A stretch of 64,000 nt of DNA from positions 362,001 to 426,000 of the forward strand of contig NZ_CP052135.1 of the NCBI RefSeq assembly GCF_012955605.1, given 5' to 3'. Position numbers and translations under genes: made by a program. Shown piece by piece: positions 16,758-26,700 of the stretch. Source of the stretch: Bacillus fonticola. Its GTDB lineage: Bacteria > Bacillota > Bacilli > Bacillales > JC228. Numbering within the stretch: position 1 is the first letter of the stretch; each line of letters begins with the position of its first letter. A model generated the notes under the pieces. The model saw nothing but the letters and a program-made list of their open reading frames with translations, did not search any database and was not told the origin of the DNA.

Positions 16758-17663
16758 ATGGCGAATCTTTGGGATGCGGAAGTGAATGTTACGGTCGAAG
16801 ATGCAACACGAATGATAGAGGAACAGTTTGCTGAGCTGACACCTGTTTCGATAGAGGAAATGGGAGAAGGGTTTGATAACAAAGTATTTCTAGTTAACGA
16901 CAAGTACGTTTTTCGTTTTCCTAGAAGGGAGAAAGCGGTTAGTCTTTTAGAAATGGAACTAGCTCTTCTTCCTGAATTGGTTGAGGTCCTGCCCATTTCG
17001 ATACCCAACCCGTTGTTTCGTGGTGAAGCGACGGACACATCACTTTGGCCTTTTGCGGGGTATACGTTTTTGAGGGGGAGAACCACACATTTGCTGAATG
17101 AATCTCAACGGAAGGCATCGGCTCCTCTGCTTTCGCGGTTTTTAAAGGAGTTACACCAATTTCCAGTGGAACGTGCTCGGAGGCTGGGTGTTCCTGAGGA
17201 TGAGCTTGGGCGACTGAGTATGGCGAAGAGAATTCCAACTTTGGAAGAGAATGTGGAAAGATTAATTGCACAAGGATTATGGAGCGATAGAACACCTTAT
17301 ATAAACCTGATCCGTTCCGTGCAAAATCTAGGCGACGTAATAGGCGATACACTTGTCCATGGGGATCTACATATACGCAATCTACTTGTGAACGACGAAG
17401 GGATTGTCTCTGGAATTATTGATTGGGGAGATGCGCACATTGGAAATCGAGCAATTGACTTGTCTGTCGTCTACAGCCTCTTAACACCACCCGGTCGCAA
17501 AGAATTTTTCAACGACTACGGGGCAGTAGACGAGAAAACCCATCTCCTTGCTAGGTTCAAAGCTATATATACGAGTACATACCTGCTACTGCACGCTTTT
17601 GACCAAAAGAATGAAGTTGAAATGAAAGCCGCAACCGAAACGATTCGTGTTGCTTTCATGTAA
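16758..17663 (+). CDS. aminoglycoside/macrolide phosphotransferase-like kinase
   Basis: This 301-residue cytosolic APH/choline-kinase-fold enzyme has VFLVNDKYVFRFPRR (nucleotide-binding strands with the lysine/arginine region). H201-G-D203-L-H is the Brenner motif with the catalytic aspartate, and IDWGDAHIGNRAIDLS carries the magnesium-binding aspartate. The ATG is preceded by GAGGGGAGAG. Chromosomal members near Mph and HygB-type kinases sometimes inactivate antibiotics but may act on sugars or other metabolites. Resistance cannot be claimed from sequence. The dispersed repeat D begins directly after the stop codon. Confidence 0.82.
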   Translation: MANLWDAEVNVTVEDATRMIEEQFAELTPVSIEEMGEGFDNKVFLVNDKYVFRFPRREKAVSLLEMELALLPELVEVLPISIPNPLFRGEATDTSLWPFAGYTFLRGRTTHLLNESQRKASAPLLSRFLKELHQFPVERARRLGVPEDELGRLSMAKRIPTLEENVERLIAQGLWSDRTPYINLIRSVQNLGDVIGDTLVHGDLHIRNLLVNDEGIVSGIIDWGDAHIGNRAIDLSVVYSLLTPPGRKEFFNDYGAVDEKTHLLARFKAIYTSTYLLLHAFDQKNEVEMKAATETIRVAFM

Positions 17664-17736
17664 GGAACTGGGTACCACCCGATATTTGTCGAACGACCCT
17701 ATACATTTTTGATAAATTTTAGGGCGTGCCAGTTCC
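17664..17736 (+). repeat. dispersed palindrome, short full copy D
   Basis: AGGAACTGGGTACCACCCGA starts at the first base after the APH-like stop codon, and the right arm TTTTAGGGCGTGCCAGTTCC ends at about 17735. The arms are only about 15-20 nt apart, so the RNA would be one long hairpin at the end of the mRNA. A promoter-like TATAAT at 17809-17814 serves the next gene. Confidence 0.8.
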
Positions 17737-17921
17737 CGAAAAATGTAGAGGGAACTAATTCCGAAAACTGACAATAAAGACAAAGTTTCAAAGCGGTTGT
17801 AACCGTGATATAATGTTGCATTGGTACTGAGGTACTTACAACATGTAAAGTAAGATGTAAATAAACCAACCTAAAGCGTTTATATCTTGCAAATATGAAT
17901 TAGATAGGTGGTAGCATAGGA

Positions 17922-18893
17922 ATGGAAAACAAACCGTACAGAGTCTTATTGTATTATCACTACGTTTCGATCGAAAATCCCGAGGAGTTTGCCAAAGAGC
18001 ATCTTAAAATGTGTAATGAGCTAGGATTAAAAGGACGAATTCTAGTGGCGTCGGAAGGCATAAACGGCACGGTTTCTGGCCCAGTAGAACAAACAGAGAT
18101 CTATATGGATGAAATGAGAAAAGATCCTCGTTTTGCCGATATCGTATTCAAAATAGATGAAGAAGAGGGTCATGCGTTTAAGAAGATGCATGTGCGTCCA
18201 AGACCAGAGCTTGTTACTTTGCGTCTGGAGGATGATATTGATCCTAAAGTAACAACGGGTAAACACCTAGAACCAAAAGAGTTCTTTGAGCTCATGAAAC
18301 AGGATGATACGGTGATTATTGATGCTCGGAATGACTACGAATACGAATTAGGTCATTTTAGAGGTGCGATTAAGCCTGATATTGAGACGTTCAGAGAGTT
18401 GCCTGATTGGGTTCGCGAAAACAAAGACAAGCTTGAGGGCAAGAAAATTTTAACCTATTGTACTGGTGGCATTCGCTGTGAGAAATTTTCAGGCTGGCTA
18501 GTGAAAGAAGGCTTTGAAGACGTCGGTCAACTTCACGGTGGAATCGTTACGTACGGAAAAGACCCTGAAGTACAAGGTGAACTATGGGACGGTCAATGCT
18601 ACGTTTTTGATGAGCGGATCAGTGTGCCGATTAACCGAAAAGAACATGTTATCGTAGGAAAAGACTACTTTACAGGCGAGCCATGTGAACGCTACGTTAA
18701 TTGTGCAAACCCTGAGTGCAACAGACAAATCCTAGCCTCAGAGGAAAACGAACATAAATACTTGCGTGGCTGTACTCCAGAGTGCCGAGTGCACCCGAGA
18801 AGTCTCTATATAAAAGAACATGAACTGACCGAAGAAGAAGTTCAAGAGAGAATTGCAGCACTTGAAGCTGAAGAGATGGCGACAAACAAATAA
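17922..18893 (+). CDS. trhO: oxygen-dependent tRNA uridine(34) hydroxylase
   Basis: This 323-residue rhodanese-type protein (formerly YceA family) makes 5-hydroxyuridine at the wobble position of tRNAs. Residues 1-95 are the acylphosphatase-like N-terminal domain ([16 protein letters not shown]). Residues about 125-220 are the rhodanese domain, with active-site C180 in [14 protein letters not shown]. The C-terminal part carries the family's Cys-rich segment ([21 protein letters not shown]). Length fits the family. An ATG with AGGTGG upstream and a clear terminator after the stop indicate a single-gene transcript. Confidence 0.93.
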   Translation: MENKPYRVLLYYHYVSIENPEEFAKEHLKMCNELGLKGRILVASEGINGTVSGPVEQTEIYMDEMRKDPRFADIVFKIDEEEGHAFKKMHVRPRPELVTLRLEDDIDPKVTTGKHLEPKEFFELMKQDDTVIIDARNDYEYELGHFRGAIKPDIETFRELPDWVRENKDKLEGKKILTYCTGGIRCEKFSGWLVKEGFEDVGQLHGGIVTYGKDPEVQGELWDGQCYVFDERISVPINRKEHVIVGKDYFTGEPCERYVNCANPECNRQILASEENEHKYLRGCTPECRVHPRSLYIKEHELTEEEVQERIAALEAEEMATNK

Positions 18894-18918
18894 ACAGTGC
18901 CCTGTCACGGACACTATG

Positions 18919-18949
18919 AAAGAGCTCTGATTACAGGGCTCTTTTTTGG
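18919..18949 (+). terminator. terminator of trhO
   Basis: AAGAGCTCTG and CAGGGCTCTT form a 10-bp stem with one G-U pair and a 4-nt loop, followed by TTTTTT. It is 25 bp past the trhO stop. Confidence 0.85.
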
Positions 18950-18961
18950 TGCTCCTTATTT

Positions 18962-19046
18962 CGGGAACTGGTACCACCCGCTTTTTGTCGAAAAATCTGT
19001 TTATAGATAACGTTTTTTTCGACACATTTCGGGGCGTACCAGTTCC
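18962..19046 (+). repeat. dispersed palindrome, full copy E
   Basis: Left arm GGGAACTGGTACCACCCGCT and right arm TTTCGGGGCGTACCAGTTCC are about 45 nt apart. The left arm carries TTTTTGTCGAAAAA and the right arm TTTTTTTCGACA, so an inner stem can form too. It lies between the trhO terminator and the promoter region of the next gene. Apart from this, 18950-19199 holds only that promoter. Confidence 0.85.
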
Positions 19047-19199
19047 GTGTTTTACCTATTCTGAAAATACAGAGAGATTACTTGTTATTTGTGTTAGACT
19101 AAACAGTAGAGGAGCCTGACTCCTACATAATAATTTCATCTATCTACCACGAAAAGTTTAGAGGCTCTTACTACATATGGAAGAGGGAGAGTTGGAATT

Positions 19200-20462
19200 A
19201 TGACCTACAAGCTGATTAAAAATGGAACGTTGATTGATGGGAATGGCGGACAACCGATTGTGGATGCCGCAGTACTTGTAAACGGAAATCGCATAGAGAC
19301 GGTTGGTAAGGTAGGAGAGATGCAAGTTCCAGATGAGAATGTGACAGTCGTAGATGCTCAAGGCGGCTTTATTCTTCCAGGCCTAATCGACACGCATGTC
19401 CATCTCATGTTTGAAATCGGAAAGCTTGAAGAGAGGTTAATGACTCCTTTTTCTTTGAAATTTTATCAAGCAATGCAGTATATGGAACGGACGCTAAATG
19501 CTGGAGTGACGACGGTTCGCGATGCTGGCGGTGCCGATGCTGGGGTGAGGCAGGCTGTAGAGAACAAAATGGTGCAAGGACCACGTATGCAAATTAGTAT
19601 TACGGCGCTGACGACGACAGGTGGACACGGTGATTCATGGATGCGTTCTGGTGTTGACATGAATCTTCATGGATACCCGGGGAATCCGGATGGAATTTGT
19701 GACGGTGTAGAGCAAGTGAGGCAAAAAGTGCGCGAGGTGCTCCGGGCGGGGGCAGATATTATTAAAGTGCATGCCACCGGAGGCGTACTAAGCCCGACGG
19801 ATCATCCTGAATTCACCCAGTTCAATCAGGAAGAGCTTGAGGTCATCGTACAGGAAGCCCAGTATCGTCGGGGGCTCAAGGTGATGGCGCATGCCCAAGG
19901 TGCAGAGGGAATCAAAAACGCTATTCGAGCGGGAATTCATTCTATTGAACACGGAATCTTCCTCGACGACGAAGTAATCCAACTCATGATTAAACATGGT
20001 ACGTATCTTGTCCCGACTTTGTTAGCGCCTGTAGCTGTGCTCGAGCAGGCTGAAAGAGATGGTTCGATGCCAGAGTATGGCGTGCAGAAGTGTCGTGAAG
20101 TCATTAAGTACCATAAGGAAAGCATTGCAAGAGCGTATGAAGCTGGAGTGAAGATTGCAATGGGAACTGATGCTGGCGTCATGGCCCACGGTACAAACCT
20201 TCGCGAACTCGGACTCATGTGCGATATCGGCATGTCACCGATGGAATCACTCGTCGCTACAACAAAAACGGCAGCAGAATGCATGGGATGGGAAGATCAA
20301 GTCGGTACAGTGGAAACTGGGAAATTTGCAGATATTGTAATTACCTCAACAGATCCATTGTCAGATATTCGTTCACTCGAAAACACTGAAAATATTGTGG
20401 CGGTTATGAAGGATGGGGAGTTTGTAAAGAATGATTTGCAAAGGGTTGCTGTGGCGCGATAA
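19200..20462 (+). CDS. metal-dependent amidohydrolase (imidazolonepropionase/prolidase-like)
   Basis: This 420-residue cytosolic enzyme has GLIDTHVHLMFE near residue 60 (H-x-H metal ligands), a KVHATGG strand with the bridging lysine region near 185, HAQG and SIEHG histidines near 225 and 245, and GTDAGV with the catalytic aspartate near 322. The flanking beta-sandwich is intact at both ends (NGTLIDGNG; GKFADIVI). Homologues hydrolyse cyclic amides or Xaa-Pro/Xaa-Arg dipeptides; substrate not determined. An ATG with GAGGGAGAG upstream and its own terminator indicate a single-gene unit. Confidence 0.87.
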   Translation: MTYKLIKNGTLIDGNGGQPIVDAAVLVNGNRIETVGKVGEMQVPDENVTVVDAQGGFILPGLIDTHVHLMFEIGKLEERLMTPFSLKFYQAMQYMERTLNAGVTTVRDAGGADAGVRQAVENKMVQGPRMQISITALTTTGGHGDSWMRSGVDMNLHGYPGNPDGICDGVEQVRQKVREVLRAGADIIKVHATGGVLSPTDHPEFTQFNQEELEVIVQEAQYRRGLKVMAHAQGAEGIKNAIRAGIHSIEHGIFLDDEVIQLMIKHGTYLVPTLLAPVAVLEQAERDGSMPEYGVQKCREVIKYHKESIARAYEAGVKIAMGTDAGVMAHGTNLRELGLMCDIGMSPMESLVATTKTAAECMGWEDQVGTVETGKFADIVITSTDPLSDIRSLENTENIVAVMKDGEFVKNDLQRVAVAR

Positions 20463-20556
20463 AAACCCCATTCTTTCATTAAACTTATTACTGCTCTGGT
20501 AACAGCAGACAGCGAATGAGTTTAGGTGTTGGCTGGCGTGTGCATGTATTGTATAG

Positions 20557-20597
20557 AAAATCCCCTTTGGAAGACCAATCTTCTGAAGGGGATTTTC
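20557..20597 (+). terminator. terminator of the amidohydrolase gene
   Basis: AAAATCCCCTT and AAGGGGATTTT form an 11-bp stem around an 18-nt loop that itself contains GAAGA/TCTTC. It lies about 100 bp past the stop codon. Confidence 0.75.
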
Positions 20598-20609
20598 GTT
20601 AACTGTTCA

Positions 20610-20716
20610 GGGAACTGGCACCACCCGCTTTTTGTCGGTTGATGTCGAAACCTTACAGTGAAGTTCAAGTAAATGAATGTATGTTATTCGACATAATTCG
20701 GGGCGTACCAGTTCCG
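20610..20716 (+). repeat. dispersed palindrome, full copy F
   Basis: Left arm GGGAACTGGCACCACCCGCT then TTTTGTCGGTTGATGTCGAA; right arm TTCGACATAATTCGGGGCGT followed by ACCAGTTCC. The spacer is about 48 nt. This copy shows the doubled TGTCG in the left arm whose second copy pairs with CGACAT of the right arm. It sits between two terminators of convergent genes. Confidence 0.88.
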
Positions 20717-20717
20717 G

Positions 20718-20760
20718 AAAAAGAGCTACCAGCTATGGATAGCTGGTAGCTCTTTTTTCA
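20718..20760. terminator. bidirectional terminator between convergent genes
   Basis: AAGAGCTACCAGCTAT and ATAGCTGGTAGCTCTT form a perfect 16-bp stem with a tiny loop, flanked by A5 and T6. It ends the minus-strand ABC exporter gene, whose stop codon adjoins it. Confidence 0.88.
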
Positions 20761-22476
20761 TTATCTTTGGTATTGCGCGCGATGAAGGTTTGCAAAGATG
20801 CCACCTTGTTCAATCAGCTCATCATGGTGTCCTTGTTCGGCAATGCCGTCTTCGGTGACGACGATGATCCGATCGGCGTTACGAATTGTTGCAAGTCTAT
20901 GAGCAATGATAAGGGTAGTGCGGTTTTTCGCTAGTTCTTCTAGTGCTTTCTGAATGATCAACTCTGTTTCTGTATCAAGAGCAGAGGTTGCCTCGTCTAG
21001 AATCAGGATTGGTGGATTCTTTAGGAACATACGGGCAATGGCGATACATTGTTTTTGTCCACCTGACAGCTTCAGGCCTCTTTCACCAATTTGCGTTTCA
21101 TATCCGAGTGGAAGAGATTCAATAAAGGTTTCTAAGTGTGCGCGTCTGGTAGCTTTACGTATCTCCTCGTCGGTTGCATCGAGCATGCCATATGCGATAT
21201 TATCCCGCAATGTTCCTGTGAACAAAAAGACGTCCTGCTGCACGATGCCAATTTGTGACCGTAGCGATTGCTTCGTCATTTCCCGAATGTCTATACCATC
21301 AATCGTTATCAAGCCATCATCCACATCATAAAACCGTGGAATCAAAGAGCAAATGGTCGATTTTCCCGCACCAGATGGTCCAACAAAAGCCACCGTCTCT
21401 CCTGCTCGAACTGTTAAGTCAACTTCATTTAACACTTTTTTATGTTCTTCGTAGCTAAAAGTCACACGGTTAAAATCAATATCACCACGTAGAGACGGGA
21501 CATCTACAGCATCGTCGCGATCCACAACGTCGGGTGCCGTATCCAACAACTCGGTAAATCGTTTGAACCCCGCCATGCCTTTCGGGTACAGTTCCATCAG
21601 TGCGCCAATTTTGTCAATTGGCTTGAACAAAACGTTAATGTAGAGTACAAAACCTACCAGTTCCCCGTACGTTAATTCCCCTTGAAAACTGAACCACGCA
21701 CCTAACACAAGTACGACGAGCACAATAAGACGTGTCATCATATACATCCCTGACGTACTAAAAGACATCACACGATACGATCGTAGCTTTGCCTTGCGAA
21801 AGCGTTGATTATTTTCTGTGAATCTCTCATTCTCAAAGTCTTCATTTGTAAATGACTGAACAACGCGTACACCAGAGACGCTATCTTCTACACGTCCATT
21901 GACCTCGGCAATCTCACGAAACATCGCCGCCCACGCCTTATTCATGCGCAAATTACAATAAACGATGAGCCAAATCAAAAAAGGGACAGCGAAGATCGCC
22001 ACTAGCGCTAACTGCACATTAATCGTCATCATGATGGCAAACGCTCCGAAAAATGTCATGACAGCAATGAACAAATCCTCAGGGCCGTGATGCGAGAGCT
22101 CCCCAATATCGAAAAGGTCATTTGTAATTCTGCTCATAATGTGCCCGGTCTTCGTGTTATCAAAAAAGCGAAATGACTGTCGCTGCACGTGCTGGAAGAG
22201 TTCTTGGCGCATATCAGTTTCAATATTAATCCCGAGCTTGTGCCCCCAAAAGTTCACGATGTATTGTAGAAACGTACTCATAATGTAAAGGGTTAATAGC
22301 CCAGCACTCACCGAGACGATGGTCGACCAGTTTCCACTTGGTAATAAGGAATCGATGAACCACTGAACAGCAAGGGGAAACCCGAGTTCTAGCAACGCCA
22401 CGATAACTGCACAGCTAAAATCAAGGATAAATAGCTTTCTATGAGGCCTATAATAAGTAAAAAAACGCCGAATCAT
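20761..22476 (-). CDS. ABC-type multidrug/lipid exporter, fused permease-ATPase
   Basis: This 571-residue half-transporter has six helices in residues 15-300 and one nucleotide-binding domain from about 335. Walker A is GPSGAGKST, the signature is LSGGQKQ, Walker B LILDEATSALD and the H-loop IAHRLAT. It is MsbA/BmrA-like and should work as a homodimer in the cytoplasmic membrane. The ATG has AGGAGAAAAG upstream. The gene is alone, so the cargo cannot be inferred. Confidence 0.92.
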   Translation of the reverse strand: MIRRFFTYYRPHRKLFILDFSCAVIVALLELGFPLAVQWFIDSLLPSGNWSTIVSVSAGLLTLYIMSTFLQYIVNFWGHKLGINIETDMRQELFQHVQRQSFRFFDNTKTGHIMSRITNDLFDIGELSHHGPEDLFIAVMTFFGAFAIMMTINVQLALVAIFAVPFLIWLIVYCNLRMNKAWAAMFREIAEVNGRVEDSVSGVRVVQSFTNEDFENERFTENNQRFRKAKLRSYRVMSFSTSGMYMMTRLIVLVVLVLGAWFSFQGELTYGELVGFVLYINVLFKPIDKIGALMELYPKGMAGFKRFTELLDTAPDVVDRDDAVDVPSLRGDIDFNRVTFSYEEHKKVLNEVDLTVRAGETVAFVGPSGAGKSTICSLIPRFYDVDDGLITIDGIDIREMTKQSLRSQIGIVQQDVFLFTGTLRDNIAYGMLDATDEEIRKATRRAHLETFIESLPLGYETQIGERGLKLSGGQKQCIAIARMFLKNPPILILDEATSALDTETELIIQKALEELAKNRTTLIIAHRLATIRNADRIIVVTEDGIAEQGHHDELIEQGGIFANLHRAQYQR

Positions 22477-22570
22477 GAGCTTTTCTCCTTAGGTGGAAAT
22501 GTAGATTACAATAATAGGATTATATGTGTAACACGGTGAATACGCAAGGAGGCTAAAATCAGTGATGACA

Positions 22571-22622
22571 TAAAAAGGGGCCGAACCTGCAGAATAAACA
22601 GGGGAAGTCCGTCCCTTCTTTT
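22571..22622 (-). terminator. probable terminator of the Uma2-family gene
   Basis: On the minus strand AAGGGACGGACTTCCCCTG pairs imperfectly with CAGGTTCGGCCCCTT around a 7-8-nt loop and is followed by TTTTATG. It sits just past the stop at 22632. Confidence 0.5.
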
Positions 22623-22631
22623 GATACCATA

Positions 22632-23207
22632 TTATAGTGTCAGTCCATTTTTTACTGCAAATGAAACACAAGTAAGGTGCTGCGATGTTACTATGTCATC
22701 ACGATCAAAGACGTTCGCTAGTTCATAAGGTTTTCCAGTTTCGGTTAGTACATACTGCTCAATCGTTTGGTTGAGGTGATCAACAATCCAATACTCCATC
22801 ACACCAAATTGAGCATAGCTGTCACGCTTCATCGTGCGGTCCCTCTTTGCGGTGCTGGGTGAGAGAATTTCAACGACTAAGTCTGGCGGACCGACTACCG
22901 CATGCTCTTCGATAATTTCTTCTCTACTTCGATGGATCATCAAAATATCTGGTTGTCGTGTATCTGTTTCTGACAAAATTACGTCAACTGGAGCATCCAG
23001 GATGATGTATTCACTTTCACACGAATCTGTTAAAATGCGTTCGATTCGGTGACTGATTCGTTGGTGTGTCGTTGTAGGTGATGGGCGCAGTTCTAAATGT
23101 CCAGAAACAATTTCGTAATGGTTTCCGTCCTCTGGTAATTTGTAATAGTCTTCTATGGTCCAACCTGATTCTTTGATGATTGTTGGCTTCTCTTTTTTGT
23201 AGCTCAT
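22632..23207 (-). CDS. Uma2-family (DUF820) PD-(D/E)xK nuclease-like protein
   Basis: This 191-residue protein has YYKLPEDGNHYEIVSGHLEL (family start with the conserved E), then QPDILMIHRSREE and PPDLVVEILSPSTAKRDRTMKRDSY (the D...E-x-L catalytic strand and the lysine/arginine helix). The core of the PD-(D/E)xK fold is kept. The family is widespread in Bacillaceae and cyanobacteria, and no physiological role is settled. I chose the ATG at 23207 with AGGGAGG upstream; the frame runs 79 codons further but without a site and through another small gene. Confidence 0.82.
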   Translation of the reverse strand: MSYKKEKPTIIKESGWTIEDYYKLPEDGNHYEIVSGHLELRPSPTTTHQRISHRIERILTDSCESEYIILDAPVDVILSETDTRQPDILMIHRSREEIIEEHAVVGPPDLVVEILSPSTAKRDRTMKRDSYAQFGVMEYWIVDHLNQTIEQYVLTETGKPYELANVFDRDDIVTSQHLTCVSFAVKNGLTL

Positions 23208-23312
23208 GTTTTCCCTCCCTAACTCTTGATTAGCAGTGAGGCGTCCGACTTGTTGTATAGGATAAGTATAACAGATGGAAATGGTTGTTATGAACTTCAA
23301 TTGAATAGCAAG

Positions 23313-23350
23313 AAAAGGAGCGCCTACGAATTTAGCAGGCGCTCCCTTTT
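23313..23350 (-). terminator. terminator of small gene 23356-23490
   Basis: On the minus strand AAAAGGGAGCGCCT and AGGCGCTCCTTTT form a strong stem with an 11-nt loop, followed by TTCTTG. It begins 6 bp past the small gene's stop codon, which supports that gene being real. Confidence 0.8.
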
Positions 23351-23355
23351 CGGAT

Positions 23356-23490
23356 TTATCGAATGTTTTTTGGTGCATTATGATGTTTCTGCTCTTGCTT
23401 TTTTGCTTGTGCTTCTTGATGAAGTTCTTCATTTCTTTTCGCATTATTGTTCATCTGCGCGTTTCTATTTCCCATCTTTTGACGACCCAT
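23356..23490 (-). CDS. 44-residue basic hydrophilic protein
   Basis: GAAAGGAGTTGAGGGAC precedes an ATG at 23490 that opens MGRQKMGNRNAQMNNNAKRN, followed by EELHQEAQAKKQEQKHHNAP and KNIR, then TAA. It is rich in N, Q, K and H with no hydrophobic segment, and a strong terminator lies just downstream. Composition and size resemble small spore or stress proteins of bacilli, but I do not recognise the family. Confidence 0.65.
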   Translation of the reverse strand: MGRQKMGNRNAQMNNNAKRNEELHQEAQAKKQEQKHHNAPKNIR

Positions 23491-23560
23491 GTCCCTCAAC
23501 TCCTTTCAATTCTAATCACTCGGTAGTATGAGACTAACGAATAGGTTTCATGTACAAGTA

Positions 23561-23667
23561 CGGGAGCTACTACCACCAGATAGATGTCGGTTTATGTCGA
23601 AAGGGTCTACAAGATGCGCAAAATAATTGAATACAATTCGTCAAAAATTGAGGTGTACCAGTTTCGG
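23561..23667 (+). repeat. dispersed palindrome, decayed copy G
   Basis: CGGGAGCTACTACCACCAGA, then TGTCGGTTTATGTCGAAAG; right arm TTGAGGTGTACCAGTTTCGG. Both arms carry several changes that break the outer stem, so this is an old copy. The gap 23491-23738 holds only this and a kinase promoter region. Confidence 0.6.
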
Positions 23668-23738
23668 TGCGGAAATGTATACGCAAAATTGTGGCAATTG
23701 TGTTTTTGTAGTAAAATAGGAAAAAGGACATATAGGCA

Positions 23739-26700
23739 GTGTGTATCAACTTAATTTCTAGTCTCGCTTTTGCTAAAAGAGGGAGAGTTGAGAGGGATGA
23801 AGCAGTTTTGAGAACTCGCTATGTTTCTACTTTGATGTTTGTTCTATTCTGCTTTTTCATCTTCTTTGATGAGAGTCACGCTTTATCTTCTCTTCAACTA
23901 AACGAGGGGCAGGAAGAATACGACCTAAATCCCTACATAGACATTTTAGTAGATCAAAAGAACCAGTTCACCATTGAGGATGTTGCAGAAGGTCAGTACG
24001 ATGAACAATTTACACAGAGTACGGGTGGCATCCCGAACTTTGGCTACACTTCTGCGGATTATTGGGTGCGCTTTCATCTAGAAAATGCATCTTCACTCGA
24101 ATCATGGCTTCTTGAAATTCCCTATCCGCCCCACGACTACATCACTTTATATACCCCGGATGATACAGGGGATTTTATGGGTAGAAAAATGGGTGATCTC
24201 TTTCCTTTTACCGAAAGAGATAGGGATCATAGAAATTTCATTTACGAATTATCCCTTGAGAAGGGGCAGAGCCAGACCTTTTATATGAAGTTTGAGAGTG
24301 AAGGATCCATGCAGCTACCCCTCACCTTGTGGTCACCGGAAGCCTTCTCCCAAAAAAGCCAGAATGAATATTTGCTTCTAGGACTCTATTACGGAATTGC
24401 TGCTGTCATGATTTTGTACAACTTGTTTTTATTTTTCTCACTTCGTTTGCGCAGCTATGTATGGTACACGCTCTTTATTTTGATGCTTGTTTTTGTCCAT
24501 TTTACGTTGAATGGGCTCGCGTACCAGTATATGTGGCCGAATAGTCCGTGGTGGAACAACCGGGCGATTGTCTTTTTTATGGCGATCGCAAATGCTGCGG
24601 CGTTTTTATTTACAAAGAGCTTTCTACACACAAAGTCCTATACTCCGCGACTAGACCGACTGTTTTCGTGGTTCATTGCCATTCAACTTATCCAAGTTAT
24701 GGTTCTAGCGTTCAGTTACGAAACGGCATTAAATCTCGTTATGATCTCGACAGTTATTTTGGTGTTTACAGTCATATTTGCTGCCCTTTCATGTTGGAAG
24801 CAGGGATACAAACCGGCCAGATACTTTTTCTTCGGATGGGTGATCTTTTTGGTGGGCGTATTACTGTCGTCTTTGGCGGATGCGGGTATGTTTCCTGTTA
24901 CGTTTTTTACAAAATACGCCTCCCAAATAGGTTCATCTTTCGAACTCATTCTGTTTTCACTTGCACTGGGTGACAAAATTAAGCTCATGCGTCTAGAGAA
25001 AGAGGAAGCGGAGAGAAAAGCTAAAGAGAGCCAGGAGATAGCTGTACAGCATTTACAGAAAACGAACCAATTGAAGGATGAGTTTCTTGCCAATACTTCG
25101 CACGAACTCCGCACACCTTTGCATGGAATAATTGGGATCGCTGAATCAATATATAACGGGGTTGCAGGGGAAGCAAATGATTCGATGAAAAGAAATGTAT
25201 CTATGATCATCACTAGTGGGAGGCGACTGGCACACTTAGTAAACGATTTATTAGATTTCTCAAAGTTAAAACACAAGGAAATTGATTTGATCGTGAAGCC
25301 GGTTCATATGAAAGAGATAGCGGATGTGGTCATGTTTACTGTCAAATCACTCACGCGTCAAAAACCGATTCAACTCATCAACAACATCCCTTCTGACCTT
25401 CCAGTAGTGGCTGCAGATGAAAACAGGATTCAACAGGTTTTGTACAACATTGTAGGAAACGCAATGAAATTCACTGATGGAGGATTCATTAAGCTATCTT
25501 CCGTGGTGGGTGTTGACGACGTCCAGTTTACAGTAACAGACTCAGGGATCGGTATGTCTGATGATGATATCAAAGTAATTTTTAACGACTTTGAACAAGG
25601 ATCGAATACTGGAGCTAGGCAGTACGGCGGAACTGGGTTAGGTATGAGTATTACAAAGCGACTCATCGAACTGCATGGGGGGACGATCACTGTCCAATCC
25701 AAGATCGGAAAAGGGACATCTGTAACCTTTTCTCTGCCTCGATATCAAGGTGAGCTACAACAGGTAAAATCAGTACCTACAATTTACAAAGAAGGGGAGA
25801 AGGATTTTTCCAGTTCGATAACACAACTAACATCACTCGAACAAACAAAAGGAAGAATTTTAATCGCTGATGATGAGCCTGTCAATAGACAAGTTTTACT
25901 GAACCAATTAACACTGGATGGGTATGAAGTGACGACTGCCCGCGACGGTGAAGAGGTGTTGGCGCTCGTTGATACTAAAGAGCCATTTGATCTCGTTATA
26001 CTCGATGTCATGATGCCAAAGAAAACAGGATACGAGGTAAGCAAACTATTACGTGAACACTATTCATTAACAGAGCTGCCAATTCTGATCGTAACAGCCC
26101 GTATGCAAATCGAAGACGTTGTGATGGCATTTCAGGCGGGAGCAAACGACTATCTTTCAAAGCCCTGTCATAAAGAGGAATTAATCACGAGAGTAAAGAC
26201 GTTGCTCACTTTAAAAGAGGCCATGAATTGTGTTGTAGAACAAAAAGAAGAATTGCGCCTCGTAAATGAAGAACTCACCAAATTGAACCAAGATCTTGAA
26301 ACAAGGGTAAAGGATCGAACAGAGGCACTGGAGAGAAAAACAGAAACGGTGTTGAAATTGGAAGCATCAAGGCGAAATTTACTTTCGAACATATCGCATG
26401 AACTAGGAACACCGATGACGTCCATCCAAGGCTACGTGAAAGCGATGATGGATGGATTGATTCAACCTGATGATCGACGTTATTTGGATTTAGTTTACGG
26501 AAAGATTATGTTTATCGATCGGCTCATTCAAGATTTATACGATCTCTCGAAACTAGAGGCCAGACAAGTCAGCTTTCATTGGAGCGAGCTCACCATCCGG
26601 CAATTGATGATGCAACTTTTACATAAATTTGAGCTGGATGTAACGGGTCATGGTTTGAACTTCTCTTTGAAAAGTTCATTTTCCCATGAGTATGAGTTGA

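Noticed and set aside
16758..17663. Antibiotic-resistance gene
   Set aside because: The APH fold is clear, but sequence alone does not show an antibiotic substrate, and there is no mobile element next to it.
23208..23444. N-terminal extension of the Uma2-family protein
   Set aside because: The extension runs through the separate small gene and its terminator in another frame, and the ATG at 23207 has an excellent ribosome binding site.
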